From positions 5,208,136-5,272,135 of the forward strand of contig OX459100.1 in NCBI GenBank assembly GCA_949775045.1: a DNA stretch of 64,000 nt, given 5' to 3'. The notes beneath the pieces were generated by a model that saw nothing but the letters and a program-made list of their open reading frames with translations, did no database searches and was not told the DNA's origin. The stretch is from Metridium senile. Taxonomy: Eukaryota > Cnidaria > Anthozoa > Actiniaria > Metridiidae. Positions 40,873-59,230 of the stretch are shown piece after piece; the stretch's first letter is position 1; every line of letters begins with the position of its first letter. The position numbers were made by a program, and so were the translations under genes.

Positions 40873-41938
40873 ATATCTACAACATGGGATGTAAGAGTTA
40901 AATAATTTTAGTTTGTAAACGTTTCGAATGAGAAAGGCTGTTTTTATCAGAAAAAGAAAAGAAAAAATTAAAAAAAAAGAATAACTCACGCGCTCTCCGT
41001 TCCCCACACCCAGCTCGTCCGAAGGGAGGAGAGAACCAGCCCCTAAGCTATAAATGGTAATTCCTATACGTAGACTAACTAAGCGTCACACGATTTATAC
41101 AATTGAAAAATCCTAGTCTTTCAGGGCAGGTTTATTGTTATGCTAATCTTATTGTTCTTATTCCCAGTGGGGAGTAGGGTCAAGTCGCGCATGCGGATTC
41201 AATGTGATATATGTGATATCGCATTGCAAGCGAGTTTCATCCAAGACAACCCACACGTTGTAGGGGGTGCTTGTTTTATGCTTCGGATGGCACGTAAGAC
41301 TGATGCATGTATCACTTTGTATTTAATACTGAGTGATACTTCCAATTGTTGATTATTGCTCTTGCGTTTGAAATGCATGGATGCAGTATGACACTAGGAA
41401 AGAGCACCTAGACAGGTAGCACTTATAAGAAATATGTAAAGAATTGGGATCTGGTCCATGTGCTGTCGAAAATTTGCATAATTACCCATAATGCTTTTCG
41501 TTATTAAATGGAGAAACGAGTTTTTGCGGAAGGAGTCTAGAAGAAACGGCTATTGTGCGTCTCGTAGAAGGTGTTGGATCATAAAAAGTTAAGAAATCAA
41601 AAGAGCTGGGTCTGACGTGTTCTGAGAATGCCGAGTTTTGTTTTTTGAATGATATTTTTTGCACTAAATTTAGAGATGAAAAATAACGTTTACGGTGGTT
41701 GTTCTATGGCGCAAAAACGCACACTTTAACGTTCACCTTAACACAAAGGACAGTAAATTTCACATTTTTGGATCTCAGATGATCAATTAAGTGTCAAATG
41801 ATGCCGAACTTACCACGTAACACAGTCAATTAAATAATAAAGCCCGGACTCTCAAACCAAGAAAGCTAAAATTTTCAAAGTCATCGGTGGAATTCCACCG
41901 AGTTTTAACAGGGCCGTCACCAAAGGGTTAAATATTTA

Positions 41939-42057
<119 letters not shown>

Positions 42058-43123
42058 ATATCTACAACATGGGATGTAAGAGTTAAATAATTTTAGTTTG
42101 TAAACGTTTCGAATGAGAAAGGCTGTTTTTATCAGAAAAAGAAAAGAAAAAATTAAAAAAAAAGAATAACTCACGCGCTCTCCGTTCCCCACACCCAGCT
42201 CGTCCGAAGGGAGGAGAGAACCAGCCCCTAAGCTATAAATGGTAATTCCTATACGTAGACTAACTAAGCGTCACACGATTTATACAATTGAAAAATCCTA
42301 GTCTTTCAGGGCAGGTTTATTGTTATGCTAATCTTATTGTTCTTATTCCCAGTGGGGAGTAGGGTCAAGTCGCGCATGCGGATTCAATGTGATATATGTG
42401 ATATCGCATTGCAAGCGAGTTTCATCCAAGACAACCCACACGTTGTAGGGGGTGCTTGTTTTATGCTTCGGATGGCACGTAAGACTGATGCATGTATCAC
42501 TTTGTATTTAATACTGAGTGATACTTCCAATTGTTGATTATTGCTCTTGCGTTTGAAATGCATGGATGCAGTATGACACTAGGAAAGAGCACCTAGACAG
42601 GTAGCACTTATAAGAAATATGTAAAGAATTGGGATCTGGTCCATGTGCTGTCGAAAATTTGCATAATTACCCATAATGCTTTTCGTTATTAAATGGAGAA
42701 ACGAGTTTTTGCGGAAGGAGTCTAGAAGAAACGGCTATTGTGCGTCTCGTAGAAGGTGTTGGATCATAAAAAGTTAAGAAATCAAAAGAGCTGGGTCTGA
42801 CGTGTTCTGAGAATGCCGAGTTTTGTTTTTTGAATGATATTTTTTGCACTAAATTTAGAGATGAAAAATAACGTTTACGGTGGTTGTTCTATGGCGCAAA
42901 AACGCACACTTTAACGTTCACCTTAACACAAAGGACAGTAAATTTCACATTTTTGGATCTCAGATGATCAATTAAGTGTCAAATGATGCCGAACTTACCA
43001 CGTAACACAGTCAATTAAATAATAAAGCCCGGACTCTCAAACCAAGAAAGCTAAAATTTTCAAAGTCATCGGTGGAATTCCACCGAGTTTTAACAGGGCC
43101 GTCACCAAAGGGTTAAATATTTA

Positions 43124-43238
<115 letters not shown>

Positions 43239-44304
43239 ATATCTACAACATGGGATGTAAGAGTTAAATAATTTTAGTTTGTAAACGTTTCGAATGAGAA
43301 AGGCTGTTTTTATCAGAAAAAGAAAAGAAAAAATTAAAAAAAAAGAATAACTCACGCGCTCTCCGTTCCCCACACCCAGCTCGTCCGAAGGGAGGAGAGA
43401 ACCAGCCCCTAAGCTATAAATGGTAATTCCTATACGTAGACTAACTAAGCGTCACACGATTTATACAATTGAAAAATCCTAGTCTTTCAGGGCAGGTTTA
43501 TTGTTATGCTAATCTTATTGTTCTTATTCCCAGTGGGGAGTAGGGTCAAGTCGCGCATGCGGATTCAATGTGATATATGTGATATCGCATTGCAAGCGAG
43601 TTTCATCCAAGACAACCCACACGTTGTAGGGGGTGCTTGTTTTATGCTTCGGATGGCACGTAAGACTGATGCATGTATCACTTTGTATTTAATACTGAGT
43701 GATACTTCCAATTGTTGATTATTGCTCTTGCGTTTGAAATGCATGGATGCAGTATGACACTAGGAAAGAGCACCTAGACAGGTAGCACTTATAAGAAATA
43801 TGTAAAGAATTGGGATCTGGTCCATGTGCTGTCGAAAATTTGCATAATTACCCATAATGCTTTTCGTTATTAAATGGAGAAACGAGTTTTTGCGGAAGGA
43901 GTCTAGAAGAAACGGCTATTGTGCGTCTCGTAGAAGGTGTTGGATCATAAAAAGTTAAGAAATCAAAAGAGCTGGGTCTGACGTGTTCTGAGAATGCCGA
44001 GTTTTGTTTTTTGAATGATATTTTTTGCACTAAATTTAGAGATGAAAAATAACGTTTACGGTGGTTGTTCTATGGCGCAAAAACGCACACTTTAACGTTC
44101 ACCTTAACACAAAGGACAGTAAATTTCACATTTTTGGATCTCAGATGATCAATTAAGTGTCAAATGATGCCGAACTTACCACGTAACACAGTCAATTAAA
44201 TAATAAAGCCCGGACTCTCAAACCAAGAAAGCTAAAATTTTCAAAGTCATCGGTGGAATTCCACCGAGTTTTAACAGGGCCGTCACCAAAGGGTTAAATA
44301 TTTA

Positions 44305-44419
<115 letters not shown>

Positions 44420-45485
44420 ATATCTACAACATGGGATGTAAGAGTTAAATAATTTTAGTTTGTAAACGTTTCGAATGAGAAAGGCTGTTTTTATCAGAAA
44501 AAGAAAAGAAAAAATTAAAAAAAAAGAATAACTCACGCGCTCTCCGTTCCCCACACCCAGCTCGTCCGAAGGGAGGAGAGAACCAGCCCCTAAGCTATAA
44601 ATGGTAATTCCTATACGTAGACTAACTAAGCGTCACACGATTTATACAATTGAAAAATCCTAGTCTTTCAGGGCAGGTTTATTGTTATGCTAATCTTATT
44701 GTTCTTATTCCCAGTGGGGAGTAGGGTCAAGTCGCGCATGCGGATTCAATGTGATATATGTGATATCGCATTGCAAGCGAGTTTCATCCAAGACAACCCA
44801 CACGTTGTAGGGGGTGCTTGTTTTATGCTTCGGATGGCACGTAAGACTGATGCATGTATCACTTTGTATTTAATACTGAGTGATACTTCCAATTGTTGAT
44901 TATTGCTCTTGCGTTTGAAATGCATGGATGCAGTATGACACTAGGAAAGAGCACCTAGACAGGTAGCACTTATAAGAAATATGTAAAGAATTGGGATCTG
45001 GTCCATGTGCTGTCGAAAATTTGCATAATTACCCATAATGCTTTTCGTTATTAAATGGAGAAACGAGTTTTTGCGGAAGGAGTCTAGAAGAAACGGCTAT
45101 TGTGCGTCTCGTAGAAGGTGTTGGATCATAAAAAGTTAAGAAATCAAAAGAGCTGGGTCTGACGTGTTCTGAGAATGCCGAGTTTTGTTTTTTGAATGAT
45201 ATTTTTTGCACTAAATTTAGAGATGAAAAATAACGTTTACGGTGGTTGTTCTATGGCGCAAAAACGCACACTTTAACGTTCACCTTAACACAAAGGACAG
45301 TAAATTTCACATTTTTGGATCTCAGATGATCAATTAAGTGTCAAATGATGCCGAACTTACCACGTAACACAGTCAATTAAATAATAAAGCCCGGACTCTC
45401 AAACCAAGAAAGCTAAAATTTTCAAAGTCATCGGTGGAATTCCACCGAGTTTTAACAGGGCCGTCACCAAAGGGTTAAATATTTA

Positions 45486-45604
<119 letters not shown>

Positions 45605-46670
45605 ATATCTACAACATGGGATGTAAGAGTTAAATAATTTTAGTTTGTAAACGTTTCGAATGAGAAAGGCTGTTTTTATCAGAAAAAGAAAAGAAAAAAT
45701 TAAAAAAAAAGAATAACTCACGCGCTCTCCGTTCCCCACACCCAGCTCGTCCGAAGGGAGGAGAGAACCAGCCCCTAAGCTATAAATGGTAATTCCTATA
45801 CGTAGACTAACTAAGCGTCACACGATTTATACAATTGAAAAATCCTAGTCTTTCAGGGCAGGTTTATTGTTATGCTAATCTTATTGTTCTTATTCCCAGT
45901 GGGGAGTAGGGTCAAGTCGCGCATGCGGATTCAATGTGATATATGTGATATCGCATTGCAAGCGAGTTTCATCCAAGACAACCCACACGTTGTAGGGGGT
46001 GCTTGTTTTATGCTTCGGATGGCACGTAAGACTGATGCATGTATCACTTTGTATTTAATACTGAGTGATACTTCCAATTGTTGATTATTGCTCTTGCGTT
46101 TGAAATGCATGGATGCAGTATGACACTAGGAAAGAGCACCTAGACAGGTAGCACTTATAAGAAATATGTAAAGAATTGGGATCTGGTCCATGTGCTGTCG
46201 AAAATTTGCATAATTACCCATAATGCTTTTCGTTATTAAATGGAGAAACGAGTTTTTGCGGAAGGAGTCTAGAAGAAACGGCTATTGTGCGTCTCGTAGA
46301 AGGTGTTGGATCATAAAAAGTTAAGAAATCAAAAGAGCTGGGTCTGACGTGTTCTGAGAATGCCGAGTTTTGTTTTTTGAATGATATTTTTTGCACTAAA
46401 TTTAGAGATGAAAAATAACGTTTACGGTGGTTGTTCTATGGCGCAAAAACGCACACTTTAACGTTCACCTTAACACAAAGGACAGTAAATTTCACATTTT
46501 TGGATCTCAGATGATCAATTAAGTGTCAAATGATGCCGAACTTACCACGTAACACAGTCAATTAAATAATAAAGCCCGGACTCTCAAACCAAGAAAGCTA
46601 AAATTTTCAAAGTCATCGGTGGAATTCCACCGAGTTTTAACAGGGCCGTCACCAAAGGGTTAAATATTTA

Positions 46671-46785
<115 letters not shown>

Positions 46786-47851
46786 ATATCTACAACATGG
46801 GATGTAAGAGTTAAATAATTTTAGTTTGTAAACGTTTCGAATGAGAAAGGCTGTTTTTATCAGAAAAAGAAAAGAAAAAATTAAAAAAAAAGAATAACTC
46901 ACGCGCTCTCCGTTCCCCACACCCAGCTCGTCCGAAGGGAGGAGAGAACCAGCCCCTAAGCTATAAATGGTAATTCCTATACGTAGACTAACTAAGCGTC
47001 ACACGATTTATACAATTGAAAAATCCTAGTCTTTCAGGGCAGGTTTATTGTTATGCTAATCTTATTGTTCTTATTCCCAGTGGGGAGTAGGGTCAAGTCG
47101 CGCATGCGGATTCAATGTGATATATGTGATATCGCATTGCAAGCGAGTTTCATCCAAGACAACCCACACGTTGTAGGGGGTGCTTGTTTTATGCTTCGGA
47201 TGGCACGTAAGACTGATGCATGTATCACTTTGTATTTAATACTGAGTGATACTTCCAATTGTTGATTATTGCTCTTGCGTTTGAAATGCATGGATGCAGT
47301 ATGACACTAGGAAAGAGCACCTAGACAGGTAGCACTTATAAGAAATATGTAAAGAATTGGGATCTGGTCCATGTGCTGTCGAAAATTTGCATAATTACCC
47401 ATAATGCTTTTCGTTATTAAATGGAGAAACGAGTTTTTGCGGAAGGAGTCTAGAAGAAACGGCTATTGTGCGTCTCGTAGAAGGTGTTGGATCATAAAAA
47501 GTTAAGAAATCAAAAGAGCTGGGTCTGACGTGTTCTGAGAATGCCGAGTTTTGTTTTTTGAATGATATTTTTTGCACTAAATTTAGAGATGAAAAATAAC
47601 GTTTACGGTGGTTGTTCTATGGCGCAAAAACGCACACTTTAACGTTCACCTTAACACAAAGGACAGTAAATTTCACATTTTTGGATCTCAGATGATCAAT
47701 TAAGTGTCAAATGATGCCGAACTTACCACGTAACACAGTCAATTAAATAATAAAGCCCGGACTCTCAAACCAAGAAAGCTAAAATTTTCAAAGTCATCGG
47801 TGGAATTCCACCGAGTTTTAACAGGGCCGTCACCAAAGGGTTAAATATTTA

Positions 47852-47974
<123 letters not shown>

Positions 47975-48126
47975 ATATCTACAACATGGGATGTAAGAGT
48001 TAAATAATTTTAGTTTGTAAACGTTTCGAATGAGAAAGGCTGTTTTTATCAGAAAAAGAAAAGAAAAAATTAAAAAAAAAGAATAACTCACGCGCTCTCC
48101 GTTCCCCACACCCAGCTCGTCCGAAG

Positions 48127-48326
48127 NNNNNNNNNNNNNNNNNNNNNNNNNNNNNNNNNNNNNNNNNNNNNNNNNNNNNNNNNNNNNNNNNNNNNNNNNN
48201 NNNNNNNNNNNNNNNNNNNNNNNNNNNNNNNNNNNNNNNNNNNNNNNNNNNNNNNNNNNNNNNNNNNNNNNNNNNNNNNNNNNNNNNNNNNNNNNNNNNN
48301 NNNNNNNNNNNNNNNNNNNNNNNNNN
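48127..48326. other. Assembly gap of 200 N inside the array
   Basis: Exactly 200 N replace part of copy 29 between CGTCCGAAG and CATGTATCAC. In intact copies these landmarks are 281 bp apart, so the gap size is not the true distance. Restoring 281 bp would make this unit 1189 bp, a length seen elsewhere. Whole units may also be missing. Reading frames that run through the N are meaningless. Confidence 0.98.
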
Positions 48327-48959
48327 CATGTATCACTTTGTATTTAATACTGAGTGATACTTCCAATTGTTGATTATTGCTCTTGCGTTTGAAATGCATG
48401 GATGCAGTATGACACTAGGAAAGAGCACCTAGACAGGTAGCACTTATAAGAAATATGTAAAGAATTGGGATCTGGTCCATGTGCTGTCGAAAATTTGCAT
48501 AATTACCCATAATGCTTTTCGTTATTAAATGGAGAAACGAGTTTTTGCGGAAGGAGTCTAGAAGAAACGGCTATTGTGCGTCTCGTAGAAGGTGTTGGAT
48601 CATAAAAAGTTAAGAAATCAAAAGAGCTGGGTCTGACGTGTTCTGAGAATGCCGAGTTTTGTTTTTTGAATGATATTTTTTGCACTAAATTTAGAGATGA
48701 AAAATAACGTTTACGGTGGTTGTTCTATGGCGCAAAAACGCACACTTTAACGTTCACCTTAACACAAAGGACAGTAAATTTCACATTTTTGGATCTCAGA
48801 TGATCAATTAAGTGTCAAATGATGCCGAACTTACCACGTAACACAGTCAATTAAATAATAAAGCCCGGACTCTCAAACCAAGAAAGCTAAAATTTTCAAA
48901 GTCATCGGTGGAATTCCACCGAGTTTTAACAGGGCCGTCACCAAAGGGTTAAATATTTA

Positions 48960-49110
<151 letters not shown>

Positions 49111-50176
49111 ATATCTACAACATGGGATGTAAGAGTTAAATAATTTTAGTTTGTAAACGTTTCGAATGAGAAAGGCTGTTTTTATCAGAAAAAGAAAAGA
49201 AAAAATTAAAAAAAAAGAATAACTCACGCGCTCTCCGTTCCCCACACCCAGCTCGTCCGAAGGGAGGAGAGAACCAGCCCCTAAGCTATAAATGGTAATT
49301 CCTATACGTAGACTAACTAAGCGTCACACGATTTATACAATTGAAAAATCCTAGTCTTTCAGGGCAGGTTTATTGTTATGCTAATCTTATTGTTCTTATT
49401 CCCAGTGGGGAGTAGGGTCAAGTCGCGCATGCGGATTCAATGTGATATATGTGATATCGCATTGCAAGCGAGTTTCATCCAAGACAACCCACACGTTGTA
49501 GGGGGTGCTTGTTTTATGCTTCGGATGGCACGTAAGACTGATGCATGTATCACTTTGTATTTAATACTGAGTGATACTTCCAATTGTTGATTATTGCTCT
49601 TGCGTTTGAAATGCATGGATGCAGTATGACACTAGGAAAGAGCACCTAGACAGGTAGCACTTATAAGAAATATGTAAAGAATTGGGATCTGGTCCATGTG
49701 CTGTCGAAAATTTGCATAATTACCCATAATGCTTTTCGTTATTAAATGGAGAAACGAGTTTTTGCGGAAGGAGTCTAGAAGAAACGGCTATTGTGCGTCT
49801 CGTAGAAGGTGTTGGATCATAAAAAGTTAAGAAATCAAAAGAGCTGGGTCTGACGTGTTCTGAGAATGCCGAGTTTTGTTTTTTGAATGATATTTTTTGC
49901 ACTAAATTTAGAGATGAAAAATAACGTTTACGGTGGTTGTTCTATGGCGCAAAAACGCACACTTTAACGTTCACCTTAACACAAAGGACAGTAAATTTCA
50001 CATTTTTGGATCTCAGATGATCAATTAAGTGTCAAATGATGCCGAACTTACCACGTAACACAGTCAATTAAATAATAAAGCCCGGACTCTCAAACCAAGA
50101 AAGCTAAAATTTTCAAAGTCATCGGTGGAATTCCACCGAGTTTTAACAGGGCCGTCACCAAAGGGTTAAATATTTA

Positions 50177-50299
<123 letters not shown>

Positions 50300-51365
50300 A
50301 TATCTACAACATGGGATGTAAGAGTTAAATAATTTTAGTTTGTAAACGTTTCGAATGAGAAAGGCTGTTTTTATCAGAAAAAGAAAAGAAAAAATTAAAA
50401 AAAAAGAATAACTCACGCGCTCTCCGTTCCCCACACCCAGCTCGTCCGAAGGGAGGAGAGAACCAGCCCCTAAGCTATAAATGGTAATTCCTATACGTAG
50501 ACTAACTAAGCGTCACACGATTTATACAATTGAAAAATCCTAGTCTTTCAGGGCAGGTTTATTGTTATGCTAATCTTATTGTTCTTATTCCCAGTGGGGA
50601 GTAGGGTCAAGTCGCGCATGCGGATTCAATGTGATATATGTGATATCGCATTGCAAGCGAGTTTCATCCAAGACAACCCACACGTTGTAGGGGGTGCTTG
50701 TTTTATGCTTCGGATGGCACGTAAGACTGATGCATGTATCACTTTGTATTTAATACTGAGTGATACTTCCAATTGTTGATTATTGCTCTTGCGTTTGAAA
50801 TGCATGGATGCAGTATGACACTAGGAAAGAGCACCTAGACAGGTAGCACTTATAAGAAATATGTAAAGAATTGGGATCTGGTCCATGTGCTGTCGAAAAT
50901 TTGCATAATTACCCATAATGCTTTTCGTTATTAAATGGAGAAACGAGTTTTTGCGGAAGGAGTCTAGAAGAAACGGCTATTGTGCGTCTCGTAGAAGGTG
51001 TTGGATCATAAAAAGTTAAGAAATCAAAAGAGCTGGGTCTGACGTGTTCTGAGAATGCCGAGTTTTGTTTTTTGAATGATATTTTTTGCACTAAATTTAG
51101 AGATGAAAAATAACGTTTACGGTGGTTGTTCTATGGCGCAAAAACGCACACTTTAACGTTCACCTTAACACAAAGGACAGTAAATTTCACATTTTTGGAT
51201 CTCAGATGATCAATTAAGTGTCAAATGATGCCGAACTTACCACGTAACACAGTCAATTAAATAATAAAGCCCGGACTCTCAAACCAAGAAAGCTAAAATT
51301 TTCAAAGTCATCGGTGGAATTCCACCGAGTTTTAACAGGGCCGTCACCAAAGGGTTAAATATTTA

Positions 51366-51484
<119 letters not shown>

Positions 51485-52550
51485 ATATCTACAACATGGG
51501 ATGTAAGAGTTAAATAATTTTAGTTTGTAAACGTTTCGAATGAGAAAGGCTGTTTTTATCAGAAAAAGAAAAGAAAAAATTAAAAAAAAAGAATAACTCA
51601 CGCGCTCTCCGTTCCCCACACCCAGCTCGTCCGAAGGGAGGAGAGAACCAGCCCCTAAGCTATAAATGGTAATTCCTATACGTAGACTAACTAAGCGTCA
51701 CACGATTTATACAATTGAAAAATCCTAGTCTTTCAGGGCAGGTTTATTGTTATGCTAATCTTATTGTTCTTATTCCCAGTGGGGAGTAGGGTCAAGTCGC
51801 GCATGCGGATTCAATGTGATATATGTGATATCGCATTGCAAGCGAGTTTCATCCAAGACAACCCACACGTTGTAGGGGGTGCTTGTTTTATGCTTCGGAT
51901 GGCACGTAAGACTGATGCATGTATCACTTTGTATTTAATACTGAGTGATACTTCCAATTGTTGATTATTGCTCTTGCGTTTGAAATGCATGGATGCAGTA
52001 TGACACTAGGAAAGAGCACCTAGACAGGTAGCACTTATAAGAAATATGTAAAGAATTGGGATCTGGTCCATGTGCTGTCGAAAATTTGCATAATTACCCA
52101 TAATGCTTTTCGTTATTAAATGGAGAAACGAGTTTTTGCGGAAGGAGTCTAGAAGAAACGGCTATTGTGCGTCTCGTAGAAGGTGTTGGATCATAAAAAG
52201 TTAAGAAATCAAAAGAGCTGGGTCTGACGTGTTCTGAGAATGCCGAGTTTTGTTTTTTGAATGATATTTTTTGCACTAAATTTAGAGATGAAAAATAACG
52301 TTTACGGTGGTTGTTCTATGGCGCAAAAACGCACACTTTAACGTTCACCTTAACACAAAGGACAGTAAATTTCACATTTTTGGATCTCAGATGATCAATT
52401 AAGTGTCAAATGATGCCGAACTTACCACGTAACACAGTCAATTAAATAATAAAGCCCGGACTCTCAAACCAAGAAAGCTAAAATTTTCAAAGTCATCGGT
52501 GGAATTCCACCGAGTTTTAACAGGGCCGTCACCAAAGGGTTAAATATTTA

Positions 52551-52693
<143 letters not shown>

Positions 52694-53759
52694 ATATCTA
52701 CAACATGGGATGTAAGAGTTAAATAATTTTAGTTTGTAAACGTTTCGAATGAGAAAGGCTGTTTTTATCAGAAAAAGAAAAGAAAAAATTAAAAAAAAAG
52801 AATAACTCACGCGCTCTCCGTTCCCCACACCCAGCTCGTCCGAAGGGAGGAGAGAACCAGCCCCTAAGCTATAAATGGTAATTCCTATACGTAGACTAAC
52901 TAAGCGTCACACGATTTATACAATTGAAAAATCCTAGTCTTTCAGGGCAGGTTTATTGTTATGCTAATCTTATTGTTCTTATTCCCAGTGGGGAGTAGGG
53001 TCAAGTCGCGCATGCGGATTCAATGTGATATATGTGATATCGCATTGCAAGCGAGTTTCATCCAAGACAACCCACACGTTGTAGGGGGTGCTTGTTTTAT
53101 GCTTCGGATGGCACGTAAGACTGATGCATGTATCACTTTGTATTTAATACTGAGTGATACTTCCAATTGTTGATTATTGCTCTTGCGTTTGAAATGCATG
53201 GATGCAGTATGACACTAGGAAAGAGCACCTAGACAGGTAGCACTTATAAGAAATATGTAAAGAATTGGGATCTGGTCCATGTGCTGTCGAAAATTTGCAT
53301 AATTACCCATAATGCTTTTCGTTATTAAATGGAGAAACGAGTTTTTGCGGAAGGAGTCTAGAAGAAACGGCTATTGTGCGTCTCGTAGAAGGTGTTGGAT
53401 CATAAAAAGTTAAGAAATCAAAAGAGCTGGGTCTGACGTGTTCTGAGAATGCCGAGTTTTGTTTTTTGAATGATATTTTTTGCACTAAATTTAGAGATGA
53501 AAAATAACGTTTACGGTGGTTGTTCTATGGCGCAAAAACGCACACTTTAACGTTCACCTTAACACAAAGGACAGTAAATTTCACATTTTTGGATCTCAGA
53601 TGATCAATTAAGTGTCAAATGATGCCGAACTTACCACGTAACACAGTCAATTAAATAATAAAGCCCGGACTCTCAAACCAAGAAAGCTAAAATTTTCAAA
53701 GTCATCGGTGGAATTCCACCGAGTTTTAACAGGGCCGTCACCAAAGGGTTAAATATTTA

Positions 53760-53866
<107 letters not shown>

Positions 53867-54411
53867 ATATCTACAACATGGGATGTAAGAGTTAAATAAT
53901 TTTAGTTTGTAAACGTTTCGAATGAGAAAGGCTGTTTTTATCAGAAAAAGAAAAGAAAAAATTAAAAAAAAAGAATAACTCACGCGCTCTCCGTTCCCCA
54001 CACCCAGCTCGTCCGAAGGGAGGAGAGAACCAGCCCCTAAGCTATAAATGGTAATTCCTATACGTAGACTAACTAAGCGTCACACGATTTATACAATTGA
54101 AAAATCCTAGTCTTTCAGGGCAGGTTTATTGTTATGCTAATCTTATTGTTCTTATTCCCAGTGGGGAGTAGGGTCAAGTCGCGCATGCGGATTCAATGTG
54201 ATATATGTGATATCGCATTGCAAGCGAGTTTCATCCAAGACAACCCACACGTTGTAGGGGGTGCTTGTTTTATGCTTCGGATGGCACGTAAGACTGATGC
54301 ATGTATCACTTTGTATTTAATACTGAGTGATACTTCCAATTGTTGATTATTGCTCTTGCGTTTGAAATGCATGGATGCAGTATGACACTAGGAAAGAGCA
54401 CCTAGACAGGT

Positions 54412-57626
<3,215 letters not shown>

Positions 57627-57627
<1 letters not shown>

Positions 57628-57800
57628 TGGATATAATTAAGTGGTAATTGAACCTCGTGTCGAGCAATTTTGGTTTAAAATCAAAATTGCGATTCAAATC
57701 GCACTCCCGCTATGCGGTCGTGCGATCTTGTAATCGCGCGTTTGATTTCGAACCAAATTGCACTCCACTCAGTTCAATTACCATAATTAATTATATCCAT
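57627..57800. mobile_element. 174-bp inverted-repeat element at the array's right edge
   Basis: ATGGATATAATTAAGTGGTA continuing to ATTGAAC is mirrored at the right end (GTTCAATTACCATAATTAAT then TATATCCAT). A second nested inverted repeat lies inside: CAATTTTGGTTT at about 57667 with AACCAAATTG at about 57763, around ATCGCGCG/CGCACT sequence. It directly abuts the last satellite base. A truncated copy lies at 59073. Confidence 0.75.
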
Positions 57801-57858
57801 TTTGAAATCACTAGTGAATCCTGCAATCTGATTTGTTCCTTACAGCTTGATTTCAGCC

Positions 57859-57919
57859 TAAATCTCACCATTTTGAGTCTAAATCGCACCATTTTGAGTC
57901 TAAATCGCACCAATTTGAA
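57859..57919. repeat. Three tandem ~20-bp units
   Basis: AAATCGCACCATTTTGAGTC-like units repeat about three times with minor changes. AATCGCAC also occurs inside the neighbouring element, so this tract may be part of the same mobile sequence. Confidence 0.75.
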
Positions 57920-59072
57920 CAACCAATGAGATTACAGAAAATTAACAAACTAATCAATCAGATGACTGTAAATAAAATGCAAAAAAATGTCAGTTAAGTT
58001 TTTAAGTGGGTTTTTTCAAACATTTATGAATTTTGTCCAAAAACATGGATGAATTCAATAACTTACAGTACTTGAATAATCCCTTGACGTCGAAATACTA
58101 CTATAGAAACTGATTTCCCAAAATGTGGCTAATTTTCCATCAAATTGTGGATGTTAATAGTCCGAACGATCCTGACGTCCAGCGAGTAAACCACCAGTAG
58201 GCTACACAAAAACTTGCAAAATATCAAGAGTTATGCCACGAAGAAGATGTTTGAATGATTTCCAGCAACTTAAAGCAAAGACAAAGACAAACAGAAGTCA
58301 TCTGCTCTCCATAAAAACACTTTGACGGCGAATAAAACAGTCAACAAACTTCTTCAAAACAGTAAGCACATTCCACCATTTTGAATGTCTACATATCATC
58401 GAAATGCCTCCTCAGTTAGATCTACGCCAAAGTAGACAGAGAGAACCCTGACAACTACAAGCTGGAATCCACCAGAAGAATGCAAAGTTGCATGTCAGTT
58501 TTATTTAAAGGAAAAGAAACGGTTTTCTACTGTTACAAGTCACTGATATGAGCTTGGAATTCACAAGTGCCAAGGACATTTCTGTGTTGACGATGTCTAG
58601 TACAACTTTTTACGTCCCAAAGCATCTTCTCAGCTCCAAAAACAAATCCAAATGAACTAGAAACATTGTTTTTGATTCTAATTTGTAGTTTTAAGGAACT
58701 GCTGGCTTTAATTTTAACCAAATCTTGATTGTATGTTCAGTTTCACGTGTGCCAGTTTTGCTGAGCTCAACGCCTGGTTACACACATGTGTATGATCAAG
58801 TTAGTTCTCAAAATATACCAACAGTAGTCCTGAATATCTCCTCAGCTACAGCAGAAACAAAAACCGTACCTTATTGAGTCAGATGTTGAAGATTAAACTA
58901 TAAATTTTGCAAAATTTGCAGGAACCTTGAGCTGCCAAGCAAACTAGTGATCACTTGTCAAACTTGCAAACGACCTGTCACATGACATTTTCAATGTAAA
59001 AACAGCATTTCCGTTTCCGGTATTGTAAAAAAATCAATAAAAACATGCTATAAACTACAGTTTGATTTCAAA
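57920..59072. other. No gene seen; interior between two related elements
   Basis: No conserved coding frame or RNA gene is visible. TATATCCATTTTGAAATCA at its left edge (57793-57811) and TGATTTCAAAATGGATATA at its right edge (59062-59080) are reverse complements. The block could therefore be the interior of a ~1.27-kb inverted-repeat transposon, but no transposase was recognised. Confidence 0.4.
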
Positions 59073-59176
59073 ATGGATATAATGAAGTCGTAATTGAACC
59101 TCGTGTCGTGCAATTTTGGTTTGAAATCAAACTTGCGATTTTGTAATCGCGCGTTTGATTTCGAACCAAATTGCAC
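59073..59176. mobile_element. Truncated second copy of the ATGGATATAAT element
   Basis: It begins ATGGATATAATGAAGTCGTA and continues through the same CAATTTTGGTTTGAAATCAA and AATCGCGCGTTTGATTTCGA core as the copy at 57627. It lacks part of the middle and the whole right arm. Confidence 0.8.
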
Positions 59177-59185
59177 TAGCTCCAT

Positions 59186-59230
59186 GAATGCGCGAGTTGG
59201 CCCTACGTACCACCCACTGGGATTAAGAAC
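59186..59230 (-). repeat. Short satellite-family fragment right of the array
   Basis: GAATGCGCGAGTTGGCCCTA followed by CGTACCACCCACTGGGATTA matches the left-flank relative near 12533-12577 almost base for base, in the same orientation, inverted relative to the array. It carries the GGCCCTACGTAC variant of the left-flank copy, not the array variant, so it was not shed from the array itself. Confidence 0.8.

Noticed and set aside
48000..48399. Two open frames crossing the N run
   Set aside because: They exist only because unknown bases were translated as open.
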